Shown piece by piece: positions 1-7,674 of a stretch of DNA of 61,401 nt; positions within the stretch are counted from its first letter, which is position 1, and every line of letters begins with the position of its first letter. The position numbers and the translations under genes were made by a program. This DNA is from Myxococcales bacterium (lineage in GTDB: Bacteria; Myxococcota_A; Polyangia; Palsa-1104; JAEUJZ01): the NCBI GenBank assembly GCA_016794365.1, contig JAEUKB010000055.1, positions 1 through 61,401 on the forward strand. Reading direction: 5' to 3'. Under the pieces are notes generated by a model that did not search any database, was not told where the DNA came from, and saw only the letters and a program-made list of their open reading frames with translations.

Positions 1-209
1 TCCCAAACCCGCATGTTTCGCGAGGGGCCCCGCTACCCTGCGAGACTTTTTTCCGTTCCGCAGGCGGCCCGAAAAAAAGCTCTCCGGTCGCCCCCACGCT
101 CTTTGCTCAAACTGTTGGTTTCGTAGTGGTCGCAGGTTAGATCAGCACTGGCTGCGTGTGCGACGGAGTAGCCAATCCACCGCACGCTTTCCCAGTCCTT
201 TCCCTGGCG

Positions 210-258
210 TAACGAAGTATTTATTTCTCGACGAAAATTTGTAATTTACATTTCGTTA
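210..258. repeat. AT-rich inverted repeat at the end of the kinase stump
   Basis: TAACGAA at 210-216 is matched by TTCGTTA at 252-258 with an AT-rich loop, in otherwise GC-rich sequence. The stop codon of the truncated kinase lies inside it. The remaining sequence from 1 to 209 shows no gene. It could be a weak hairpin or the scar of the event that truncated the kinase. Confidence 0.3.
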
Positions 259-428
259 AAGAAGCGCGTGACGACGTCGGCTTTGTCGGATAGCTCGGGG
301 TGCAGCACCTTGACAGCGACTTTTTTGCCGATTTGGGGGTGTACGCCCATGTACACAATGCCCATACCGCCTTCGCCGAGCTTGCCCTGGATGTCGTAGT
401 TTCCTAAGCGCTTGCCAATCAGCGACAT
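246..428 (-). pseudogene. Truncated Ser/Thr protein kinase, N-lobe remnant
   Basis: Sixty codons from ATG 428 encode only the start of a Hanks-type kinase. The glycine-rich loop (GEGGMG) and the beta-3 lysine in VAVKVL are present, and the frame stops right after RFFNEM, at the start of the alpha-C helix. A catalytic domain needs about 260 residues, so there is no alpha-C glutamate, HRD or DFG and no kinase activity is possible. Nothing kinase-like continues to position 1. The purine-rich stretch GAGAGGA upstream of ATG 428 could be a ribosome site. It is probably a gene remnant; expression as a small protein cannot be excluded. Confidence 0.7.
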
Positions 429-709
429 CGTCTTTGTGTCCTCTCCGGTTCCCAGCAGCGAGCCTGATGCAGACAGGGCAGCACGCATTTCCAGCGCACG
501 CCCTTCTGTCGCAGAGCAGAGTCCCGCGCGCTCATCATATCACGCCGGACGCCGCCGCGCGGACAGAGTGTGCGAGGTGCCCGCTTGCGAAGGCCGTACG
601 CTGTCGGGCAATATAGGCCGCTCTTTACGCTATCGAAAAACGCGCATCTGCTTCGGCAGACGAAGCCGGTTCGCTCCTTACGATCTGTTCGCAACACCCG
701 AGGGTTTTC

Positions 710-1393
710 ATGTCGCACCTTGCAATCGCGCTGGCCATCGTCTCGACCTTACCCATGCAGGCCGCGCCTTCGCCCACCGCAGCCCCAGCGCCCGGCGCGT
801 ACGTTCCACCCGGCGCACCGACGACGCCTCCGACCGAAGATCCAGAGGCCAAAGCCCTGGCCACCAAGTTTTCGGCCTTCATCAAGTGCGAAGAAGGTCG
901 CAAAGATCCCAACCTTCACTACTGCGCGCTCACCAGGATTGGCCAAGATCCGATCTGGACGCCGGGACAGCCGGTCAGCTACGCCGGACTGAGCGTCTTT
1001 GTCAAAACCGGCAGCGATCTGAAGAAAGCGCTCGCCGAGCAGCCGACGCTGGCCGTGCTACACCTTGGTCCTTCGTCGGCCAAGCTGCTGAGCCTGGGTT
1101 CCACCACGACGCCCGATCAGAAGGCTGCGGTGACGACGCTGCAAAAGACGTTGGCCGGAGAGCTCAAAGATCCGCCGGTCCTTCCCGCGAGCGTAAACGG
1201 GACATGGAAAAACGACGCGCACGGTGGACGCACGACGCTCAAGCTCGAGCGACTGTTTGCTGACATTCCGACCACACCGCCGGCGCGCCTGTTCCGTACC
1301 GATTCCCTTCACGGCGCGGTCTACGTGACGATCGAAACCCAAGCCGACGGACAGCGCCTCTCGGTGTTTCCAATGTCGGCAGGCATTCAGTAA
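710..1393 (+). CDS. Secreted protein of unknown function
   Basis: A 227-residue protein with a hydrophobic N-terminus ending in an Ala-rich stretch that resembles a cleavable signal peptide, followed by a Pro/Ala-rich linker (residues about 20-45) and a compact C-terminal domain. The domain contains two cysteines near residues 63 and 71 that could form a disulfide. I recognise no family. It is the first gene of a rightward run (710-3631) in which the next gene starts 10 bases after this stop, so co-transcription is likely. The export signal is seen; the function is unknown. Confidence 0.7.
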   Translation: MSHLAIALAIVSTLPMQAAPSPTAAPAPGAYVPPGAPTTPPTEDPEAKALATKFSAFIKCEEGRKDPNLHYCALTRIGQDPIWTPGQPVSYAGLSVFVKTGSDLKKALAEQPTLAVLHLGPSSAKLLSLGSTTTPDQKAAVTTLQKTLAGELKDPPVLPASVNGTWKNDAHGGRTTLKLERLFADIPTTPPARLFRTDSLHGAVYVTIETQADGQRLSVFPMSAGIQ

Positions 1394-1403
1394 TCGAGGC
1401 CGC

Positions 1404-1973
1404 GTGCGCGCTCATCGACTTTCGTTCTTCGGACCGATTGCGCTCTCGGTCCTGCTTGCTGCGTCGGGAATCGGCTGCAAAAAAGAGCCCGCCCACACCG
1501 TGGTCGTTGATGCGCGCGTCGTCGATATGGCTGCGACTGTCACTGCCAGCGCGGAACCGATCGCGCCGCGACCTGCCCAGCCCAGCCTGCCCGTCGTCAG
1601 TACGCCACCGAAAAGCGGCGAAGAACCGACCATCGAGCTGAGCGGAATGGTTCGCGCCGGTCCGTCAGGACGACCGCTGTATCCCGTCTCCATCATCATC
1701 GCAAGCGGCGACTGCGCGAGCCCGGACTCTCGCTTGATTCGTCGCGTACCGCTCAGCGACACCGATGGCTTTTATGCCGTGGTGATGGCCGATCCGGGCG
1801 AAAAGCTGTCCGTCTGCGCAGCCTCGGAACCGTCCCCCGGACTTCCGACGCCAGTCTGGGCCCGTAGCGAACCGATTGTCGTCGGACCTCAGCCTGAGCA
1901 GTCTGCCAACCTGACGCTCATCCTACGCGGCGCAGAGCCCAAGACCTTTGCGGTCAAGGCCAGCAGCAAGTAA
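1404..1973 (+). CDS. Lipoprotein with carboxypeptidase-regulatory-like domain
   Basis: The GTG start at 1404 gives a 189-residue protein with a classic lipoprotein signal: a hydrophobic stretch followed by SGIGC-KK, so the mature protein would be anchored through that cysteine. After a low-complexity linker, residues about 75-180 (ELSGMVRAGPSGRPLYPV onward, through DTDGFYAVVMADPG) look like a small beta-sandwich of the carboxypeptidase-regulatory or transthyretin-like type, which often occurs in surface proteins. The domain call is from the pattern only. It lies 10 bases after the preceding secreted protein and 2 bases before the acetyltransferase, suggesting an operon. Confidence 0.7.
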   Translation: MRAHRLSFFGPIALSVLLAASGIGCKKEPAHTVVVDARVVDMAATVTASAEPIAPRPAQPSLPVVSTPPKSGEEPTIELSGMVRAGPSGRPLYPVSIIIASGDCASPDSRLIRRVPLSDTDGFYAVVMADPGEKLSVCAASEPSPGLPTPVWARSEPIVVGPQPEQSANLTLILRGAEPKTFAVKASSK

Positions 1974-1975
1974 CC

Positions 1976-2536
1976 ATGCATTACTTTCGTCACGACTCGG
2001 CATGCATCGACGAAGGCGCGGTGATCGGCGACGGCTGCCGCATCTGGCACTTTTGTCACGTCTGTAGCGGTGCGAAAATCGGACGAGACTGCGTGCTCGG
2101 TCAGAACGTCTTTGTCGCCCCCACCGTGGTGATGGGCAACGGCGTGCGTGTCCAGAACAACGTTTCGATCTACGATGGCGTGGTGTTAGAGGATCAGGTC
2201 TTCGTCGGCCCCAGCGCGGTGTTCACCAACGTCGTAAACCCGCGTGCGCACGTCTCACGCAAGGCCGAATATCGTCGCACGGTCGTCGGAAAAGGTGCAT
2301 CTATCGGGGCAAACGCCACCATCGTCTGCGGTCACAACATCGGTCCCTACGCCTTCATCGGTGCCGGAGCGGTGGTAACGCGCGATGTCCCGGCTTATCA
2401 GCTCTGGGTCGGCGTTCCCGCGCACTTCGTCGGCTGGATCTGCGCCTGCGGAGAGCGACTTTCCGACGACACGTTACTCTGCACAAGCTGCGGCGCTCGT
2501 TATGCTCGGCAAGGAGAAACCTTATGCGCGCTCTAG
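1976..2536 (+). CDS. Left-handed beta-helix (hexapeptide) acetyltransferase, WbpD/WlbB-like
   Basis: A 186-residue protein made almost entirely of hexapeptide repeats (IGDGCRIWHFCHV, IGRDCVLGQNVFV and so on), the left-handed beta-helix of acyltransferases. Its closest resemblance is to the WbpD/WlbB group, which N-acetylates UDP-linked 3-amino sugars for surface polysaccharides. The C-terminus carries a CxCG...CxxCG pair (CACGERL, CTSCGARY) that probably binds zinc and occurs in some members of this group. No other polysaccharide genes lie nearby, so the substrate is uncertain. The last 13 bases overlap the next gene, evidence of translational coupling. Confidence 0.85.
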   Translation: MHYFRHDSACIDEGAVIGDGCRIWHFCHVCSGAKIGRDCVLGQNVFVAPTVVMGNGVRVQNNVSIYDGVVLEDQVFVGPSAVFTNVVNPRAHVSRKAEYRRTVVGKGASIGANATIVCGHNIGPYAFIGAGAVVTRDVPAYQLWVGVPAHFVGWICACGERLSDDTLLCTSCGARYARQGETLCAL

Positions 2537-3207
2537 TCTGTACGCTTTCGACGACGATGCTGCTCGGGCTGGTGATGCTCGGCTCAGGATGTGCGGGCTC
2601 GCAGCGGGCTTCTGATCGCAGTCAGCTCCAGAGCGAGCTGGAGCTAGCCTTCGACGACGGACAGCCCGCAGAGCGGCCTCTTCTGCCAAATCCCGACGGA
2701 GAATGGCTGATTCGCTTCGAGCCGACCTTGCCCGCGTACAAGCCGCAGCGACTGCGACTGCTGGTTGCGCAGCCCGGTAAGCTTCGTCTTATGCTCTATC
2801 GCCACGACGAAAGCGGCAGGCCGGGTGCAAAGCTTACGCAGCTGGAACGAACCTACGAAGTGAACCATACCTCGAGCGGTCTCGACGGAAAGTGGGTGCT
2901 AGAGCCCGTGCTTGATGCGCCGATTGTGACGGGACCGCTGTGGCTGGGAATCTCTGCTCCGACGAGCGATTCAAGTGCCGCGCGGCTGTGGACATCGCGA
3001 CGCGAATCGAATCAAGTCTTCCAGCGCGATGCCGAGCCAGCGACGGCAGTTCAGTCTACCAAGCTCGCGTTTACACCGATGGTTCGACTGCTCATCAGTG
3101 CAGAAACCCTGCCGACGCCAAAGCCGAGCGCAGCCCCGGAAGCAGCCAAGCCCAGCGCCGCGCCAGAGCCCAGCGCCAAAAAGGACAAGGACAAAGATGC
3201 CAAGTGA
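2524..3207 (+). CDS. Lipoprotein of unknown function
   Basis: A 227-residue protein with a lipoprotein signal (hydrophobic core, then GSGCAGS). The body, residues about 40-190, is rich in beta-strand-like stretches and has no motif I recognise. The C-terminus is a repetitive Pro/Ala/Ser/Lys tail (KPSAAPE repeats ending in KKDKDKDAK), likely disordered and basic. AAGGAG at 2511-2516 is well placed for ATG 2524, which lies inside the end of the acetyltransferase gene. The stop overlaps the start of the next gene, so it is part of the same operon. Confidence 0.75.
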   Translation: MRALVCTLSTTMLLGLVMLGSGCAGSQRASDRSQLQSELELAFDDGQPAERPLLPNPDGEWLIRFEPTLPAYKPQRLRLLVAQPGKLRLMLYRHDESGRPGAKLTQLERTYEVNHTSSGLDGKWVLEPVLDAPIVTGPLWLGISAPTSDSSAARLWTSRRESNQVFQRDAEPATAVQSTKLAFTPMVRLLISAETLPTPKPSAAPEAAKPSAAPEPSAKKDKDKDAK

Positions 3208-3631
3208 TCACTCCAAAGATCGCCCGAGCTTCGAGGAGTCCAACGAAGATCGTGGCTTCCGCGAGCGCTTAGAGCAGTTCCTTCCCGACGTTGTGCGACG
3301 AGCGATCTCAGCGGGAAGCACGGCAATCCTGTCGCCCGAAGAGACGGTCCGTCGTCTCGTCAGTGAGTTCAACTTGCCGCGCGAGGTGGCGACCTATCTG
3401 CTGGTCCAAGCGTCTTCGTCCAAAGATGAAGTGCTGCGCATCGTCGGACAGGAAGTGCGTCGCTTTCTTGAATCGGTGAACCTCTCGGGAGAGCTGCAAA
3501 AGCTGCTCACATCGCTGTCCTTCGAGATCAAGACCGAGATTCGCTTCATCCCGAACGACGCCGCAGTCAAACCCGACGTCAAAAACAAGGTCACCGTCAA
3601 GCGCAGTCGCGAAGATGGCGGCGAATCCTAG
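3197..3631 (+). CDS. Conserved-looking small cytoplasmic protein, unknown function
   Basis: A 144-residue soluble protein without a signal peptide. ATG 3197 overlaps the stop of the upstream lipoprotein, which argues for this start rather than an upstream one. The sequence is mostly amphipathic helix (residues 20-110: ERLEQFLPDVVRRAI, EETVRRLVSEFNLPREVA, EVLRIVGQEVRRFLES) followed by a short basic strand region (TEIRFIPND, KVTVKRS). The helical part resembles coiled-coil or phasin-like helical bundles, but this is a weak impression. Last gene of the 710-3631 run, convergent with folE. Confidence 0.7.
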   Translation: MPSDHSKDRPSFEESNEDRGFRERLEQFLPDVVRRAISAGSTAILSPEETVRRLVSEFNLPREVATYLLVQASSSKDEVLRIVGQEVRRFLESVNLSGELQKLLTSLSFEIKTEIRFIPNDAAVKPDVKNKVTVKRSREDGGES

Positions 3632-3642
3632 CCCACCCTGCC

Positions 3643-4248
3643 CTACAGAAGCTGAAGCGGCGCGGCAGTCACCAAGTCCAAGAACTCTTGTCTCGTCGAG
3701 AGCTGCTCGGTAAACACGCCACGCACCGCGCTGGTCACCAGCCGCGCTTCATGTGCTTCGACGCCGCGCGCTGCCATACACATGTGCAGTCCCTCGATAT
3801 AAACGGCGGCACCTTTGGAATCCAGTCGCGAAAACAGAAGCTCCGCCAGCTCGTGCGTCAGATCTTCTTGCAGCACCGGACGCCGCGCGAGCAGCCGAAT
3901 CAGCCGCGACAGCTTGCTGATGCCCACGACGCGATCTTTGGGAATGTAGGCAGCCGAGACGCGATAAACCACCGGGAGCAGGTGGTGTGGACACAGTCCA
4001 AAGCAGATGTTGTGCTTGCTGATGACCATCTGGTCGTAGCGAGCCGGAAAGGTCTTGGCCAGTAGATCGTTGACTTCTTGCTCGATCTCAGCGACGGGAC
4101 GAACCATTTCCTGAGAGGCTTTGGCAGCACGCTCGGCGGTTTCGCGAAAGTTGTCGTCGTCTTTGGTCGGATAGCCCATGTCCGCGTAGGCGTCGAGCAC
4201 CTGCGTGTAGGCCGCCACCAATTTTTCGTACGTTTTTTGCTGTGGCAT
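3643..4248 (-). CDS. folE: GTP cyclohydrolase I
   Basis: A 201-residue enzyme that converts GTP to 7,8-dihydroneopterin triphosphate, the first step of folate and pterin synthesis. Diagnostic zinc and active-site motifs are present: CPHHLLPV (about residues 86-93) supplies Cys and His ligands, and EGLHMCMAARGVE near residue 155 supplies the second ligand Cys. The family core RLIRLLARRPVLQEDLT matches the conserved R(F)ArRpQvQErlt region. Length is normal for the short bacterial form. It is transcribed away from the PhnD-like gene and converges with the preceding operon. The assignment is secure. Confidence 0.96.
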   Translation of the reverse strand: MPQQKTYEKLVAAYTQVLDAYADMGYPTKDDDNFRETAERAAKASQEMVRPVAEIEQEVNDLLAKTFPARYDQMVISKHNICFGLCPHHLLPVVYRVSAAYIPKDRVVGISKLSRLIRLLARRPVLQEDLTHELAELLFSRLDSKGAAVYIEGLHMCMAARGVEAHEARLVTSAVRGVFTEQLSTRQEFLDLVTAAPLQLL

Positions 4249-4567
4249 TCGCTTTCTTTATCTCGGCAAAGAGGGAGCGCGAGCGTTCAGACAACCCTGA
4301 GCCCGCAGTGGACCAGCGGCAACGCTGTCTTAGCATGCGATGCCAGCACTCATTTTATGACACCAGCGCCAAATGCAACCGACAGCATGACCGATGCGCC
4401 GATTTGGTCCCGAGCCACCCAGGCTGCGCAGCGTGCGCGTGGCGAGCTGTTCTAAATGAAGCCGACTGTTTCTTCGTCGCATAAAAGAACGCGCCAGTGC
4501 AGCATCTTTCGGACCCTGTGCCGAGAGGGACTTGCGCGAAGATCCTGTCTTCTGGAGAATGCGCACC
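4249..4567. other. Divergent intergenic region, folE / PhnD-like gene
   Basis: About 320 bases between two divergent start codons. It must hold promoters for both, but I see no convincing -35/-10 pair, dyad or riboswitch-like motif. GGAG at 4553-4556 is the probable ribosome site of the rightward gene. Confidence 0.4.
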
Positions 4568-5410
4568 ATGATTTCTGTCAAACCGATGGCTGTCGCGCTG
4601 CTTGTGGCGCTTTCGCTTCCAGGCATCGCACAAGCCGCACCGCCACATGACTTTTCGATTTACGCCATCCGCATGGGTGGAGACTCAGCGCAAGCCAAGC
4701 CCTACATTGATCGCTTTGCTCGGCACTTGGAAAGCACGATCGGCTGGCCTGCTAGCTCCGTCAGCGGCGGCTTCTACGTCACGCGCAAAGAAGCCCTGGC
4801 TGCGATTGAACAGCAAAAGCCAGGCTGGGCCGTCGTCGAACCGTTGCTGTACCTAGAGCTACGCAAGTCGCACAAAGCAGTTGCCATCGCACAAGTCGTC
4901 AGCAGCGATCTCAACACACCGCAGCTTCAGGTGATTGCCAAAGATCCCGCGATCAAGTCGCTCGCGGAGCTGTCTGGCAAGCGCGTCTGGACCCAGCTCG
5001 CCGACGCTGGGAAATACCTAAGCAACGTCGTTTTGGACGGAAAAGGTGCCGCCGAGACGCGCTTTCAGCTCAAGCAGGTGGGCGCAGTCACCAAGGGCAT
5101 TCGCGCCGTCATCCGAGGCGAAGCCGACGCAACGCTGGTCGATCCAGATCAGCTCACCGAGGCCAAAAAGATGGAAGGTGGCGCGGATCTGCGCGTCATC
5201 TATACGTCGCAAGCGCTGCCGGGGCTCCTCGTCATCGCGTTTCCGACGGTGCTTCCCGAAACAGAGCAGAAAAAGCTCACCAAGACGCTGTTCGGGATGT
5301 GCGCCACTCAGCAAGGCGCTCCCGTCTGTAAAGAGATGCGGATTCAGAAGTTTGAAGCGACCAATGCGTCGCTGCTTAGCTCCACCGAAAAAAGGTACGA
5401 TCAACCATGA
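4568..5410 (+). CDS. PhnD-like periplasmic substrate-binding protein
   Basis: A 280-residue exported protein. The N-terminal signal peptide ends in IAQAA, and the mature part has the type-2 periplasmic-binding architecture of the phosphate/phosphonate-binding PhnD family: DFSIYAIRM at the start, the hinge region ELSGKRVW, and the pocket-lining GEADATLVDPDQL. Such proteins normally feed an ABC transporter, but no permease or ATPase is nearby; the next genes are lipoproteins. It overlaps the next gene by 4 bases (ATGA). ATG 4568 is preferred over ATG 4559, which would sit 2 bases from the ribosome site. The ligand is unknown. Confidence 0.75.
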   Translation: MISVKPMAVALLVALSLPGIAQAAPPHDFSIYAIRMGGDSAQAKPYIDRFARHLESTIGWPASSVSGGFYVTRKEALAAIEQQKPGWAVVEPLLYLELRKSHKAVAIAQVVSSDLNTPQLQVIAKDPAIKSLAELSGKRVWTQLADAGKYLSNVVLDGKGAAETRFQLKQVGAVTKGIRAVIRGEADATLVDPDQLTEAKKMEGGADLRVIYTSQALPGLLVIAFPTVLPETEQKKLTKTLFGMCATQQGAPVCKEMRIQKFEATNASLLSSTEKRYDQP

Positions 5411-6234
5411 GAACGCTCTGTGCCTCGGCCTTTGGGCTGCTTGTCCTGTCCTCGCTTGCCGCGTGTCCGCCCGCCGCAGATGTCAAAACCAGCGACGCAA
5501 AGTCTGTAATGGCAGCGACGGAACTGCCCAGCGATCCAGCGGCGCTTGTCAAGATTGCCGACGAGCAGTTTGCGCTAGGCGGAGCCGGTTACAAAAACGC
5601 GCAGCTCGCGATGGAAAAAGCGCTGACCAGCACCGAGTGGGCCAATCAAAAGCCCGGCTTTGAAGGTCATTATCGGTTGGCTCGTGCCGTCGCTGAGCAG
5701 TGTACAGTTGACGAAGGTTCATCCTGTCAAGCGAGCCTCACCAAAGCCACCGAGTCAGCACGTCGAGCCGTCGAGTTGGCAGCTGAGCGTGTCGAAGGTC
5801 ACTATTATCTGGCCCAGCTGATTGGTTTTTCGGCGCAGACCCAGCGCGGAGCCGACATCAAGCCGATGCTAAACCAGATGGTTGCGGAGTCGGAAACAGC
5901 GATCAAGCTCGACGAAAAGTACGATAGCGGCGGACCGCTGCGAATGCTCGGCACGGTGTACACAAGAGCGCCCGCTCCGCCGGTGGCGATCGGTGATCCC
6001 GAAAAAGGGGTCCAGCTTCTAATGCGCGCCGTCGCGGTTGCGGCGGACCATCCGCTCAACCAAATCTACCTGGCGGAAGCGCAAGTGGCCGACGAGCGCT
6101 ATCAAGACGCGGAAGCGACGCTGCAAAAAGCCCGCAAGCTGCTGTCCGACGCAAAATGGAACAACAAGCGCAGCGAGTGGAAGGACTTCCTCGCCAAGGT
6201 CGAACGCAAGCTCAAGGCCAAGCAAGGTCAGTAA
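5407..6234 (+). CDS. Helical-repeat lipoprotein, possibly TRAP TatT-like
   Basis: A 275-residue lipoprotein (lipobox SLAAC) made of TPR-like helical repeats. The section EKYDSGGPLRMLGTVYTRAP, followed by a DPEKGVQLLMRAV helix and NQIYLAEAQ, resembles the TatT component family of TRAP transporters, a periplasmic helical lipoprotein that partners with binding proteins. The resemblance is by pattern and needs a profile search. It starts inside the stop of the PhnD-like gene, so the two are translationally coupled. That fits a binding protein and accessory pair. Four cysteines after the lipobox region could form disulfides. Confidence 0.6.
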   Translation: MRTLCASAFGLLVLSSLAACPPAADVKTSDAKSVMAATELPSDPAALVKIADEQFALGGAGYKNAQLAMEKALTSTEWANQKPGFEGHYRLARAVAEQCTVDEGSSCQASLTKATESARRAVELAAERVEGHYYLAQLIGFSAQTQRGADIKPMLNQMVAESETAIKLDEKYDSGGPLRMLGTVYTRAPAPPVAIGDPEKGVQLLMRAVAVAADHPLNQIYLAEAQVADERYQDAEATLQKARKLLSDAKWNNKRSEWKDFLAKVERKLKAKQGQ

Positions 6235-6330
6235 CCGCCTGGCTGTCGCCGCTCGACCGCGCCTGCCCCCGAGACTTGACGGCTTGGGATCGCGGTGGCA
6301 CGGTCGTCTTCCCATTTTGAAGGACTCCCG

Positions 6331-7437
6331 ATGAGAGCCACTCTAGCCACGATCGGCGCTGGCCTGCTACTAGGCGGCTGTGCGCTAAGTCCGCCCGTTC
6401 AACCCAGCGGTCTGCCGAGGGTGCCACGCTATACAAACTCGATTCAGCTCGACTTTATGCTGGGCACTTATCGAGCGGTTGCCGAGAAGGCAGCGACGCA
6501 GCCAGAAAAAGCCAAGCTCGTCGAAGAAGCCTGTCTCGGTTGGGAACGAGCGGTGTTTGATCTGTACAGCACGCGGCTCTATCCAAGCATCCTGCGCCAG
6601 TCTCCCGAGACGCTGATGCTGGAACAGGTGTGGCTGGAGCTATCGGGAGCCGTTCAAAAGCATCCGCGACCAGCGGTGTGTGCAAGCCTGGTGGTTCCCG
6701 TCTCGACAACGGGGCTGCCCAAGGAAGTCACCATGGGCGTGGTTTCCCCGACTGCGACGCCCGTTGCAAGTGCCAGTCCGACAGCCGATTCGTCCACACC
6801 TGGGCAGGCAAACCCGATGGCGCAAGCGACGGACGCAAGCGCAAGTCAGCAAGCAGCGATGGCTGATCGGTCTGCCGCCAGCTCGATCATGCCTCCACCG
6901 TCGGCACTGCCCGCAGCGGGACTCTCAGCTCCGGCCAGCGCGGCTACAGACTCGCCGGTGACGCGCGAACGAGTGTCGCTCCAGCGACTCAGAATGGCGC
7001 TGTCGCTGCCACTGGAACCACCCGTCAACTCAGCCGCGACGCAGATCGATCCGACGCTGCCGCTTCAGCCGCCCGCGCTGGTGGACTTGCCAGTGCTTAG
7101 CGAGCTAGCAAACAGCGACATTCCGACGGTGCGACTTCGTGCGCGCTATCACCTGCTCGGGCTGTGTACGCTCGCGGTGGAAGCAGCCGACCGAACCACC
7201 GGAGCGTTGCCAAGTACGCCGCCGGGCTCGAGCGTGGTTCGTCCGACCGATCCCGCCGTTTGTGCAGCCATCAGCCCAACCGAGCCGCTGCGTCTCGCCC
7301 AGCGTCGCCTGATGAAGTCACTTCTGACTGCATGGCGCACCCGCTACAGCGAACCGATGGCGGACTTTGTCACCAGCTTGGCCAGCTTCGTCTCACGCGA
7401 TAACCCTGTCCTCGATGGACCACGCACTTCCCGCTGA
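6331..7437 (+). CDS. Lipoprotein with long low-complexity linker
   Basis: ATG 6331 gives a 368-residue lipoprotein (LLGGC lipobox) and is preferred to the upstream in-frame start because the signal peptide follows it directly. Residues about 35-125 are helical; about 130-220 are a Ser/Ala/Thr/Pro linker, likely disordered; about 230-360 form a second helical region. No family recognised. It lies 96 bases after the TatT-like gene and could share its transcript. Confidence 0.7.
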   Translation: MRATLATIGAGLLLGGCALSPPVQPSGLPRVPRYTNSIQLDFMLGTYRAVAEKAATQPEKAKLVEEACLGWERAVFDLYSTRLYPSILRQSPETLMLEQVWLELSGAVQKHPRPAVCASLVVPVSTTGLPKEVTMGVVSPTATPVASASPTADSSTPGQANPMAQATDASASQQAAMADRSAASSIMPPPSALPAAGLSAPASAATDSPVTRERVSLQRLRMALSLPLEPPVNSAATQIDPTLPLQPPALVDLPVLSELANSDIPTVRLRARYHLLGLCTLAVEAADRTTGALPSTPPGSSVVRPTDPAVCAAISPTEPLRLAQRRLMKSLLTAWRTRYSEPMADFVTSLASFVSRDNPVLDGPRTSR

Positions 7438-7674
7438 TCGAGATCACGGTGTAGTTCGGTGGCGAAAATGCTCAATTCCGTGCTAAGGTGCGTATCCGGT
7501 TTCTCTTGCTCGCGTGACAGGCTTCGGGCGTGTCCTCCACTTGGCAGACCCAAGACCCGCAGCGCGAAGAGGAACCAAGGAATCAAATAGGCAGCACCCA
7601 ACACGAACCCGAACTGCCCCAGGGCAATTGACTCCGCGAATTTTCGATTCGGCAACGAAGGAGCCTCTCTTCCC

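Noticed and set aside
412..1263. Long rightward open frame of 283 codons overlapping the start region of the first exported protein
   Set aside because: It overlaps the better gene at 710-1393, has no signal or family motif and is arginine-rich, as expected for a shadow frame in GC-rich DNA.
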